A stretch of 64,000 nucleotides of DNA. Origin: Andrena cerasifolii (lineage: Eukaryota; Arthropoda; Insecta; Hymenoptera; Andrenidae). Of the stretch, positions 44,201 through 54,787 are shown one piece after another. The DNA lies in assembly GCF_050908995.1 (NCBI RefSeq), contig NC_135124.1, forward strand, positions 3,224,001-3,288,000, in the 5' to 3' direction. The translations under genes were made by a program, and so were the position numbers. The stretch's first letter is position 1. The number at the start of each line of letters is the position of its first letter. The notes beneath the pieces were generated by a model that did not search any database, was not told where the DNA came from, and saw nothing but the letters and a program-made list of their open reading frames with translations.

Positions 44201-45930
44201 GTTATTTATTCTTTGCTTAAAATTTAATATTCAAATTTGTGACGAATAATTATCTGCTCCTTTGTACTTTATTCTACTTCACTCGAGTGAATGGTACTTT
44301 ATTCTATGTTATCCCATTCCACCCCATTCGGTTTAAGTTTACTCCATTTAATTATCCCCAGATCTACTTGAAACTACGTCATGTTCTTCAAATTTACTTC
44401 ACTCCATCCCCAACAGTTTCATTCCATCCCTGCTGCTTATTTTATTTTTTATGCTTTATTCTAATACATCAGCATTCGTCCCAGATACAGACTAATAAAC
44501 GAGACTACATAAATTGATGTGGACACTTCGTAACTGAAGCTATTCAAAAACACATCCCACGTCAATCAAACATAAGGTGAATCCCTCGAAATTATATAGA
44601 GTACATAATGGCGTAAACGTTTTCATTGTAGTTTTTAATTTTTATCAATAAGAAAGCTAGATGTTAGGTCAATATTCCGTTAAAATGCTCTGTGTGACTA
44701 AGCCAGCGGAACAAGTGCTAAGACAGGCTCGCCCTTTAGGGTGCAAATACCTCCTCAAGTTCTGGGACCCGAGCAACAACCGAGAGCTAAACTGTTACCT
44801 TGTTAGCCGTTGCGTGGGTTTTGGGATTACAGTAAAGCTAGATTCTCACTATCCGTCTGGCCGGCGGCAAGCTGGTAGCCGCCTCACTAGCGCAATGGAG
44901 ACACCAGATGCATACTTCTCCATTGCACTAGTGGAACGTTATTACTAACAATAAGTAAACGCCCGGACTTGTCAATAATGACGTGAAAAAAAATCCATAT
45001 CTATACTATTATATAAAATTGAAGTTGCATACTTTGAAATGCGGTTTCTCAGTAAATTTGAACTGTACGCACAAGTGTGTTACATCACTTTGTTCGTCTT
45101 GGCGAGAGCAAGGTTCTAACGTTTTTATTTTTTTTAAATACTGATTTTTAAATAATAGTAGGTCGGGACGCGACCGCCAGGTGGCGACCGGGCGAGCGCT
45201 TCTCGCTTGCGAAACAGCATCGCGGCGGGAATAAGTGTCCGAGGGCTCTCGAGTTTACAGATTGCAGATTACAGATTATGAATCAGTCACGCTAATATTT
45301 CGGGCGAAGCCGAGACGGGGGATACTAGTTTTACATAAATATGGAAATCCCTTCGCTATTAAACTCATAAATTTAAAGATTTGTAATAGCAATTAGTTGT
45401 TATTATGTTCTTTAATATTAAAAGAGTAATATTATACAATTCCTATCGTCTTTCTCTGAAAACAGGTTATATATTATTGTATTATTATTATATTTGTTAT
45501 AATTTTCGCGTAAATACATTTGCTCGTGGAGTCCACAGTTCATAGTAGATTTATAGTATAAACTAAATAATGTCCTATTAGTTACAGAATTTTCACTGAA
45601 CGATGCGATGTTACAATGGACTATTAAAAAATCATTTATTAGGAAAAGAGGAGTAATTCTGAGATCTGACTTACTCCATAGAGTTGTGACGAACTTGGTT
45701 TCAATGAATAAGAGGTAGAATCCATACAGCGCTCCAATGTGAAGGTAAAGAAAAGCGATCACGTTTCTCCATACGATCTTCCACTTATATTTCGATTTCG
45801 GACTCGACGACTTCTGAACAACTAATTTCTGTGTGTTTGCCTTTTCCGTCGACGATTTCTCTTGGTGCACATCTTGCTGGGAAGCTTCTAGATACAGCGT
45901 CGCAGATGTACCGAACAAGTTCGGCGCCAT
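38252..45930 (-). CDS. Acyl-CoA desaturase (delta-9/delta-11 type), six coding exons, 376 aa
   Basis: ER membrane di-iron enzyme that puts a cis double bond into fatty acyl-CoA using cytochrome b5 electrons; insect members make membrane lipids, pheromones and cuticular hydrocarbons. Exons: 45930-45675, 43996-43866, 43565-43360, 42187-42005, 39189-38953, 38369-38252. All junctions are GT/AG, phases match, and the total is 1131 nt (377 codons with TAA). His boxes: HRLWAH (102-107), HRVHH (139-143), HNYHH (279-283), plus NSAAH (246-250). Hydrophobic segments lie near 55-77, 87-101 and 198-220. The C-terminus (GWGDTDMQPNEIEEVEIINKSD) is typical of insect desaturases. The ATG has a good context (CAAAATGG) and sits 10 bases inside an exon whose acceptor is at 45941, so a non-coding 5' exon must lie upstream. 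Regioselectivity cannot be read from the sequence. I see no defect. Confidence 0.95.
39463..39886 (+). mobile_element. SINE with a 5S rRNA-derived head (SINE3 type)
   Basis: From about 39464 to 39575 it follows 5S rRNA: GCGGCCGTAGCC, ACACTGGTTCTCG, GATCACCGAAGTTAAGCA, GATGGGTGACCG. The internal pol III control region (box A/IE/box C) is recognisable. The body runs to an A-rich tail with AAATAC repeats. It is flanked by AGACTACCAGTG (39451-39462) and AGACTATCAGTG (39887-39898), a 12-bp duplication typical of LINE-driven insertion. A MITE is nested at 39668-39813. Confidence 0.88.
39668..39813. mobile_element. MITE nested in the SINE, GGGCTCCCCC ends
   Basis: Left GGGCTCCCCCAAAACAACGC and right GCGTTGGTTTGGGGGAGCC mirror each other, with GATCCGCGGAGCGGAT-like inner repeats. 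TA/TAA lies at both edges but the exact duplication is unclear. Confidence 0.75.
40090..40252. mobile_element. hAT-like MITE, copy 2 of the CAGAGYTAGGAG family
   Basis: Starts CAGAGCTAGGAGCGATGGGG and ends CCATCCCTCCTAAATCTG. Flanks TCTTAATG (40082-40089) and CCTTAATG (40253-40260), one change. It landed at the edge of the neighbouring MITE. Confidence 0.85.
41107..41327. mobile_element. MITE with AGTAATCGCC ends in desaturase intron 4
   Basis: AGTAATCGCCAGTTATGAGTCC-type left end mirrored by GACTCATAACGGGCGATTAC at the right. GC-rich interior with stops in all useful frames. TSD not found. Confidence 0.7.
45000..45328 (+). mobile_element. Short non-autonomous Helitron in desaturase intron 1
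   Basis: Begins TCTATACTATTATATAAAAT directly after an A and ends GGGGGATACTAG directly before a T. TC...CTAG termini with A/T flanks and no duplication are Helitron features. A small GGCGAAGCC hairpin lies about 20 bases before the 3' end. 329 bp, no Rep/helicase coding. Confidence 0.85.
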
Positions 45931-48900
45931 TTTGAAAAGTCTGAAACAGATATTGGTTTTTGTAACATTCCATATACCACAATCAATTGACAATCTTCCT
46001 AAATTTATATTGGAATGATGTTTTCGCAAAAATACTTCCGAAATAAACAAATATACATAGCAATTCTTCCATAAAAATGTGTTCATAATTATATTAAGGT
46101 CGAAGCCAGATACATTGGCCGGTGAGTTTCGTGAGGGGTATTCTCCCACCACACCGTTTGCCTGCCTCGGTGCTCCTTTTCTCAACGTTTTCCGACTCGC
46201 TCTCGTTCCATCTCGCTCTCGCCTTCGCAGAACAAGAGTGAGCCAGAAGTGGTGGGGATAGTGCCAAGCTTTTGGCGTGTAGGCCAAACCGAGCTGTTAG
46301 CGTAGAAATACACACATCAGAATAGGTGTGCGTTAGCTCCGAAAAAAATCAGGAGCTTTATTGGTCAGAGCATTGATTCTTTCTCGACAGCTTCATCTCG
46401 TGTTGGCCTACGCATAGCTTCGTAACGCACACAACTATTACGCTAAGAATAAGTAACTGCTAAACGGCTAGGTTCAGGCGGAGCCGAGCAGCGTTCCCGC
46501 TACCTCACCATACCCTGCGAGGGCCTCGCAACACCAACTGACAAATCCACGATCGTCAGGTGGTGGTGGTTCATTTTTTTTTTTTTTTTTTTGGATACGA
46601 TATAATCAATATCTATTGCGGGATTTTTGTTTTGGTTACGGTATAACTATTGAACTATAGAATATCTGGAATGCGCGTACATGCCTCGATAACACAATGA
46701 ACTACAACAATGGATATAACGAAACCAATGGATTTTAGCGAGTAGGTAAGTACCCTTTAATTTTTGATGAAGTGTCGCAGAATCGTGTGGCCGATTGTCG
46801 GTAAATTTCGTCGTAGCTTTGATTTCGTCGTACGACAGTGGCTTTGACGACTACTGTTCGACGCCTCGGCTGATTTGCCTCGCCTGCAGCGGTACACGCG
46901 GATTGCCTACTTTTATGCATATCTTTAAACGCTTATAACTAACAAACGAAGCCTAAACCGCAATATCGTTATTCTTGATTTTCGTCTTAGTATGGGGTCT
47001 ACAATCACTCCTTAAATTTATGCCCACGTGTAACCAAACACCCTGTATATCTTTGTCAGTTTCAAATTATTATATTTCTCAAAAACAATTAAGTTTACCA
47101 GCCACATATCAACAGACGCGACCGCGTCTGGAAGCTAATTCCCCTTCCCCTCTCTACCCATAGGCACACTGAGCGACCATGTCTGTATACACGAATTCTA
47201 ACGAAATGGGTACGACCCCGCAGGTATTTTGGCCTTATTATCTTATCTTAGACATAGTTCCGATGTTTTAACATGATCCAGCGAATAATTTTTTTTTTTT
47301 AACCCATTTGTCGCTCTACTTAATGTTTCAAGCTGTTTTTCTAAAAGATAAAAGAATTATTCTGAATTAATAGTTATCAAAATGATAGTTTTTTTAGGAG
47401 ACAGTCAGACGTCACGTAGCGCTAGTACTTGACGCCAGTAGATGTCGCCATTCTCGTTTTACTTCTCCACTTGACGCCAGTAGATGTCGCCTTTCGAAAG
47501 CAGAATCAACAGACGAAAATCTTTTTCCAGAAATCTTATAATGTCACTCCTCTGCCCTACCCCCCTCAAATACATGAAAAAGTCGAGGAACAAAAAGAGT
47601 ATTATTTGTACTTCTACGTTAGATTTAGCTGTATATAAGAAAAAAGTGAAATCCCCCCCCCCCCATAAACATGACTCATGTATGAAAGAAGCTAATTCCC
47701 TTTAATTCTCGAAAAAAAATTCTGCCACAATGGCGATCCCGCATAATTGATTATAAATTTTACTTTTTTCATTTATTATTATAATTAAAATCAATAAATA
47801 TTTTAATTTTGCAAAGTTAAATTTGTGCTGCTATCGACTCCATGCAGTGTTACAACCGACCCGGGGTCAGGGATCGTTGTAACACTTTCTCCTCTATTCA
47901 TTTTTTATTAACCTGGATACATATTACTTGACATACACCGAAACTGTTTTGTCTCAATAATGTCAGAGAAGTAAGTAACAGTTTCATATAAGAACTTTTG
48001 TTCTAACTGTGATAGTGCTTGCGTAATCATATTCCAAAGTCAAAGTGTTACTACCACCCCCAGTCTACCCTATAATTTGTTTAGTAGATAACACTTTTTA
48101 ATTGCTATATTGATGGCATCTTCCTCACATCCATTTATCATATTTAGGTAAAAAGTGAACAGGATAACTTATGTCCCTAACACGGTGAAATAGGGTTCGG
48201 CGACGACGGCGAAGTGTGAAACCCTTGTTTCGGCTATTGAACTCATCACAAAGTAAGATGTGTAGAAGAAGTGTAGTCCATCCACTGTTTTTGACATGCG
48301 CGCAAGAATTTACGTGTGCGCCTGGCAGAGCGTCGTCCCATATCGTGCGTGCAGCCTCATAAAATCGACTCTTCAAGTGCTCGAAAAGGTTGTGCGCGGC
48401 GCGTTGTAGCACTGATGGGACTTTGCCTTTAAGGTCTTTGCAGATATATCAGTTCCATGCCAGTTACGCGCCGTCAGTGTCAGTGATAAAGGACATCGTT
48501 TCCTTGTTTTGGAATGGAGCAGTTGACATTTGTCCACGTCAGTGACGTCAGTGTCGAATCTGTATCCGTACCCTAAAGCTAAAATACGTTGGGTACATAT
48601 TCTAGCTTTGTCATTGACGCTGTTTCGAAATCTCTTGAACGGGACCTTGTTTGTGACCCTCTTGTGTTCTCGGGTCGAAGCTCTCCAACTACGCGAATCA
48701 GGGGTTCTAAACCCTAGAGTCCTAAAGACAAAGACTGCAATGGGCCATTCAGTACATGAAAATGCTAATTTCTATATGTCGTAGGTATTGGATGTTCATA
48801 GAAGTGTGACCAATCAATTGCTGGTGTTTTTCTGATGGAAATAACAACAACCGTGATATACTTCTAATGATTGTAATGCGCCAGAGCAGGCCTGGCTGCT

Positions 48901-49479
48901 GTAGAGCACGGATACCTCTGAATAGCCGTTAGTGACATCAGTGGACACGAAACTGACGCGTACATATTTCACGGAACAAATATGTGTGCCTAGACCTTTA
49001 GGCTGGTGCGCACGAGTGCTTCCCAGAGATGTGAAAGGCTGTAGCTGGTTTCGTTGGAGCATCTTTATGATCGGAACCCAGTGACCCAGTAACAAATACT
49101 TTTAGAAATGCAAAATTGGCAATGTCACGCGTTCTACTTCTGCTACGTTTTTAGACGTGTGAAAGTTGGTGCTTTATTGTCTGCGAGACGGACCTTTAAT
49201 ACATATTTCATTCATCCGTTCGCTATTGGAATCATACATCAATCATACGCGACAAGAGTGACGCAGCACAAGGGATACAATTTTTATTTAAAGGGAAGCA
49301 AAGTTTATTAATGTGGTTGTTAAACGCATAAACATTGGCAACGTGTAATATTCGGCATTTAGGGTTTGTGATCAGCGTCTTGCATTATTTTGCAAATAAA
49401 TCCAAAGGCAACAATATGTAATTTTTGTTCTCTTGCCTATCATAGGTCGAATTTTATGTAAGTTTGTCATATGTGATTT
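45931..49479. other. Upstream flank of the desaturase, no further gene recognised
   Basis: Position 45940 is the start of the ATG-containing exon (acceptor TTTCAG); its 5' non-coding exon and promoter must lie further up but I could not place them. Visible repeats: a T18 run near 46576; a module at 46925-47045 ending AACACCCTGTATA, shared with 30935-31000; a 22-bp direct repeat at 47428-47449 and 47470-47491; a mirrored GTTACAACCGACCCGGG / GATCGTTGTAACAC pair at about 47850-47892. Between 48120 and 49100 there are minus-strand frames I do not recognise. Confidence 0.55.
47428..47491 (+). repeat. 22-bp direct repeat CTTGACGCCAGTAGATGTCG
   Basis: Two identical copies of CTTGACGCCAGTAGATGTCG plus CC, 20 bases apart. 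Function unknown. Confidence 0.85.
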
Positions 49480-50355
49480 GGGTAAACTTGCCGATGAACT
49501 GGGTCCTCGCCGATTTCGACGACCTTCACGTATGTTGTCAAGGTCGTCATTCTGAACAACATTCCTCTTTAAACTCCTCACTCATTGCAATGACCTTGAC
49601 ATATGTTGCCAAAAACATATGACAATCTTTCAGCATAAATTGAAATCTGTTTCACAGCTGACGGTATTAGTATTGGTTGGCGCCAGATGGGGCAGGGAGC
49701 GCACGCCCGCTCGCGGGCGCGTATAGCATGGTAGCGAGCCGATGTGAGTATGTGTTAAACTCGGTAATTCTAGTTTTTTGCGAATATCTCGCAAGCCAAA
49801 GGCAACTGCCAAAAAGTTTAAAGGGAAATGTTCAGAATGATGACCTTGACAATAATAGCGATATTGACCTCATCGCGCGATACTTGTAAACGCAGTCTCA
49901 TTTTGAACGTCCCCAAACTCACAACGGTTCACTACCATGCTTTACGCTCCCCGCTCTGATCTAGTCCCAACCAATACTAATACAGTCGGCTGTGAAACAG
50001 TCGACGGCGACGAGAAGATGGTTGTGTTAGTAACGTATTTATAGGCAAATTTCAATGCATTATGTCGAAAGTTTTTATTAATATCTCTGAAACCTACAAA
50101 TACCTGAAGCTAAAATTTTATATAAGAGGTCCTCCTCCCCTCTTTATCGAAAGAAAGACAAATGTTACACGCCACCGTGTGATGCTTCTGTCGTACGAAG
50201 TCGTGCCCACTGTCAACATCACCCATGCGTTTGTTCCTCCTCTACGATCTATTCTTAGAAGACATATTTATCTGCACTGTATAAATATACTTTATTGTTC
50301 TGAATCACGTAGCTTTTGGAAAATCTGTCGTGTAGGCACACCTTAGAAAAAGGTA

Positions 50356-51210
50356 AGGTAAGTTCGGGTAATAAGGCCCAGCAGGTAATAAGGCCCACCT
50401 GTAATTTATCCTTGGTAGGTCAATCCACAATCTTGTTAATGCCATCTATTGCTTTTACTACATACGAAATGCCACTCGAAGAACCCTCACGCGATTAATA
50501 TAACATTTGCCGTCTGTAAATTCAACAAATGTTTCCTCCACAACTAGCGTTACTTGGCAACTAACGTTCTTGGCTTTGTATTAGGAGTAGGCATTATCCA
50601 ATTACTGTACAACTATAGGTGTGTATATGTATGTATGTTGGCAACATATTTAACCTCGGCAATGAGGAAGTGACAAAGCAGATAATAAGGCCCACCAAAA
50701 TATTCAGTGGACAGAGACCTCTTCCAAAGCAGGACCGATATTGAGAAGAGCTCCAAAGCACGTACCATTTTAACCGGAAGAAAAAAGACAAGAGTGTGTG
50801 GCCCATGCCATCCACCTCCAGAGAAAACGTGGACGGTAACTCTGCAGACAGTTGGTTTTGCAAATTATGCAGAACTGCATTCAAGACAGATATGCGACAG
50901 TGTGTCATGTGTCTCACCTGGTTACACGAGGAATGCGTTGGGCTCATACCTGAGGTCGAAGATATCTTTGCTTGCCCGAATTGTACATATTAAATAGGTG
51001 GGCCTTATTATCTACAGGAAATAAGGCCCATTTACAAGGTTTTTAAAATCCTATTAATTTCCGTATTTGTTATGTTGATATATTGTTACAAATATTACAG
51101 TGTATAGTTTAATGTCCATAGATTTCAATAAAAAATTTTGAAAAATATGTACAGGTTTTTGTTCTAAAAATTATAAAACCTTAGGTGGGCCTTATTACCC
51201 GATCCTACCT
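50356..51210 (+). mobile_element. pogo/Tigger-like remnant with TA duplication and PHD-type finger
   Basis: Left AGGTAAGTTCGGGTAATAAG and right TTATTACCCGATCCTACCT mirror each other; TA flanks both sides (50354-50355, 51211-51212). TAATAAGGCCCACC is repeated several times internally. It carries only the tail of a protein (50796-50993), so it is an internally deleted copy. Confidence 0.8.
50796..50993 (+). pseudogene. C-terminal PHD-type zinc finger of a pogo-like transposase
   Basis: In the 65-residue frame: SWFCKLCRTAF, MRQCVMCLTWLHEECVGL, FACPNC. Ligands C22, C25, C36, C39, H44, C47, C60, C63, i.e. C-x2-C ... C-x2-C-x4-H-x2-C ... C-x2-C, the PHD-like spacing. Many insect pogo/jerky-type DDE transposases end in such a finger. 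Just upstream, in another frame, SSKARTILTGRKK resembles the linker before the finger, so a frameshift separates them. DDE core absent. Confidence 0.7.
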
Positions 51211-51389
51211 TATCTGTTAAACTCGGTAGTTCTAGTGTGAAGTAAAGTTTTTTGCGAATATCTCGTAAACCAAAGCCGACCGCCAAATGTTTAAATGGAA
51301 ATGTTGTTCAGGAAGACGACTTTGACAACATATGTGAAGGTCATGGAAATCGGCGAGGGCCCATTTCATCGGCAAGTTTACCCTAAACT

Positions 51390-52470
51390 GTAACGTTGCG
51401 TAAATTCTAACCTTGCTACAGTTTCACACGAGGACTAAAAAACCGGGATACAAATAAGGGAATAATCAGGCGAAAGTCCCAATTAAAATCTGAACAAAGT
51501 GTAATATTTAAACAATGCCCATCGCTAAATCAGAAAGTGAAGGAACAGATCAGTAAACGATCTGGGGAAAGGGTGGATTAAAATAGAAAAAAGTATTTAA
51601 ATGACGTCCATTACTCGTATGGTTATCATTGCGCATCGGTGAGAAATGTAATGACCCTGTTGCGAAGTTAGTGTGAAGCTGGCGTCCCAGTAAAAGTGCT
51701 CCTCGATTTGGTTCGAAACGGTACATGCTGTATCTGTGCGAAAGCATCCGTAGAGAAAGGAGCCCAGTGACAGTAGAAGAGCTTCAGAGAAAGAGAGAAG
51801 GGAAGATAAGGAAGGAAAGACGCGAAGTTTCGAGCTGGAACAGGTTCTTCATAAAGGAGGCCAATGGCACGTTTGAGGTCACTGCCGATCGCACAATGAA
51901 CCTGTATCTCACCTTCTACATACATATATCTATTGGATGCCGAAGGAAATCGTCATCCTGTTTCTGTAACAACCCATGTTCCCTCGACATAATATAGCGG
52001 CGCTGGGTCACTCGAGGCATAATGCGTCAAAGAAATCGACTTTCGGCCAGAGACACTCAATTCATCAAAAATCTATTACGCCAGCTGATGATGTTTGTGA
52101 AATCGTATAGATAAAAGTTTTAAATTTTCTACGTTATTATTGACACGTTCATCACTGTGTCGTCCAAAACGAACCATAGATATCCCATTTAAGAAATTTA
52201 ATTTTAATACAAGACGGAACAGAGACATCGCTGAAATCGTGGGTTTTCAAATAAATTTTCCATGATAGACAATATTCGAACGAAATAAATATTAATTAGA
52301 CAATTATACAAAATGCATGAAGTACCATGCAAGGTGATTTGAGAAGCTTTATAAATAGTTTCACAATAGCTGAAAAGGGGTTGTGGCCGAAACAGTAACT
52401 GAAATTCATGACCGGTTACATATCTCTCAACGACCTGTAACACTGTCCCACAGCCATTTTGGTCTGTAAG
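51390..52470. other. No gene or clear repeat recognised
   Basis: Short frames only, none with a recognisable motif, and no terminal repeats found. 53460-54600 is similar, apart from loosely repeated ACCGAAATG and GAAATTCTGA motifs at 53540-53720. Confidence 0.5.
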
Positions 52471-52477
52471 ATTCAAT

Positions 52478-53452
52478 AGCCGTGTCTTATAGATTTTTGT
52501 GCGCTGAAAACGAATCCGCAAACCGTTTGTCGCCATCACCCTCAGTTTTTGAGAAATTCGATTTTGAAAAAAAACTGCAAATTTTCAAATTTGAACATCT
52601 TTTGTGTCGAAATGGTAATAGTTATTCGGTTGCTTGTTGCGTCAAATTATTCTATAAATCCTCCCGAATACAGCGATATAAGTTATTGGTGGATTATGAA
52701 CATTTAAATATGTGTAAACAAAGATCAAAGGGAAAAGAACACCCGAAATGCACCCGCTTTTGCAGATATCTTTAAAGTTATTTCCAAAACTAAGGGTCTA
52801 GGAGAAAATCTGACTACTCCACGCGACGCGGCAGACATTTTTCCTTCGGAAAGCATTAACAGAAATGGTAAGACACATTTTGTTTTCAATACAGAAGCGA
52901 AATAGTTTGGTAAAACCTGCGGCGTCGACAGTGGTAGTCAACGGCGGCGCGCGATATACTCCCGCTCAGCGTCACACAATCGCTTAACGCGCGTGACAAC
53001 CACTGTCGACGCCGCAGGTTTTGCCAAACTATTTCGCTTCTGTATTGAAAACGAAACGTGACTTAACACTTCTGTTGGTGGTTTCCGAAAGAAAATTTTC
53101 TGCTGCATCGCGTGGAGTAGTTAAATTTTCTCCTAGACCCTTAATTTTTAAAATATATTGCAAGATATATGCAAAAATTTGTGCATTTCGAGTGTCTCCT
53201 TGCCTTTGATCGATGTTTAAAAATATTTAAGTGTTCATAATGCAATAATAACTTATATCGTTTTATTCGGGAGGGTTCATAGAATAATTTGACGCAACGA
53301 GCAACCGAATAAGTATTACCGTTTGGACACAAAATATGTTCAAAGTTGAAAATTTGCAGTTTCTTTTCAAAATCGAATTTCTCGAAAACTGAGGGCGATG
53401 GCGATAAACGGTTTGCGGATTCGTTTTCAGCGCACAAAAATCTATACGAAAC
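52478..53452. mobile_element. Long inverted repeat, ~470-bp arms around a GC-rich centre
   Basis: Outer TATAGATTTTTGTGCGCTGA and its mirror at the right end; arms carry AACGAATCCGCAAACCGTTT, CAGTTTTTGAGAAATTCG, AAGCGAAATAGTTTGG and CCTGCGGCGTCGACAGTGG. The centre near 52945-52995 is GC-rich (GGCGGCGCGCGATATACTCC). No reading frame crosses it. Transcription would give a very stable hairpin. Confidence 0.88.
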
Positions 53453-54614
53453 GGCATTTGAATGTTACAGAACAGAGAAAAAAGTTTAATTTTGTTGGGC
53501 AGTGTAATCGTAATGAGAGGCGAGAGAAATTCTGACGGTAATAGTGAGAGGATGTAAAAGGTAACCGAAATGCCGGAACGATCGCATTTCGGTCGGAAAT
53601 ATCTGACCTCATTGTGAGATAAGCGAAACTGAATTTGGAGAAATTCTGAGAGATGTCTCGACAGGTATTTCTAACCGAAATGAGCGAAACTCTGACCGTA
53701 ATTCTGAGACGAAAGGAGAAACGGTCAGACAGTCGGTCGAGTCTTCTGTTCGTTTCGACCTAGCTGATTGTGAGTAGGCATGGAATGCATGTTGTTCCTG
53801 TCGTTCACATTGTTTGTCACTCTCGCGACAAGCTTGTTGAAAGTAGACCTTTGCAATTATTTCTTACTCTGACACTGTCGGTCCCACACTCCTAAAAATT
53901 CCTAAATTGCTAAATCCCTATAAGTTATCTGTCATTAACTTTGTTTATCTGTAAATAAATATTTCATTTATAAAAATATAGATTATTTATGAAAATTATT
54001 TATGAGAATATTTATTTATAATAGCCAGACATATTATCGTATACATTGCACTGTTTCAGACAGTGAGAGACACGTAATTTGTATGAGTGGCATTCATCAA
54101 CTGAAACTTTTTTATTTTCAACAACTTATTTTTTGGAAACGAGACATAGTTGCTCCTTGCTATTTTCTAAGCCTGATTTTTGCACGCAGGGTGTTATGAG
54201 GTAGGTCGAAACTTACATATGTACAATGTAGGTACCTACGTACGGTTACTAACAAAATTGAGCGTACACGCGATACAGAAATTTGTATTTTTTCAAGAAA
54301 CAGAAAACAAACAATTGTCGATTAATCTTTGTTGTAGACATGATACGCATATTTAACAGATAATTATTTAATAAAAACAAAAATAATGCTTTTATGTTCT
54401 TTATAGTTCAAGAAATGCTTCATACATCGCAAGAAGGTCATTTCAGCTGAGCACATACATTTCTTGTAAAAAATTCGTGAATATACCGTTCGTTTTAGGC
54501 CGGTCAAGGTTGTGTAACCCCATTAATTTGAATTTGTCTAATTAAGTATCGCTTGTCCTTTCCAGTTAGATTGTCCTCCCTTCACCTTCCTGTTCTATTG
54601 CACTATGTACTATT

Positions 54615-54780
54615 TTATCTATAATTATTTATAACATTCTGTACAGTAAAATGGGTCCTACCTATTATTTCTCCAACTTCTCTTAAAGATTTGCCTCGGC
54701 AGTATAACTTTGTAACTAATTTTCGTGTAAAAATATAGTTCTCTTCATGGTCAAATGTAACATACCAACAAAACAATGTG
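54615..54780 (-). pseudogene. N-terminal HTH fragment of a Tc1-type transposase
   Basis: The minus strand reads TRKLVTKLYCRGKSLREVGE followed by IIGRTHFTVQNVINNYR, the paired-like helix-turn-helix of Tc1 transposases (KLYxEGKSLREIGEIVGRxHSTVQxIINxY). It is cut by the hAT-like insertion at 54788 and nothing of the catalytic domain follows. It may belong to the same family as the Tc1 pieces at 60-62 kb. Confidence 0.75.
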
Positions 54781-54787
54781 AAGTAGG

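Larger units (their letters stand above)
49480..51383. mobile_element. Largest copy of the GC hairpin TIR family, with a nested pogo-like element
   Basis: Outer ends GGGTAAACTTGCCGATGAA and TTCATCGGCAAGTTTACCC, followed inward by CGCCGATTTCGACGACCTTC and ATGTTGTCAAGGTCGTCATT (mirrored on the right). Inside are a minus core (49660-49750, with CGCCCGCTCGCGGGCG) and a plus core without the hairpin (49916-49990), then GTCGACGGCGACGAGAAG. Removal of the 855-bp nested element leaves about 1.05 kb. Confidence 0.72.

Noticed and set aside
45418..46287. 289-codon minus-strand open frame as a single long protein
   Set aside because: Only 45930-45675 of it is coding (desaturase exon 1). The ends run through a clear acceptor at 45941 and donor at 45674 into intron sequence that happens to stay open.
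47848..48072. Complete MITE with GTTACAACCGACCC ends
   Set aside because: The left part has mirrored GTTACAAC words, but the right end does not match it well enough to define an element.
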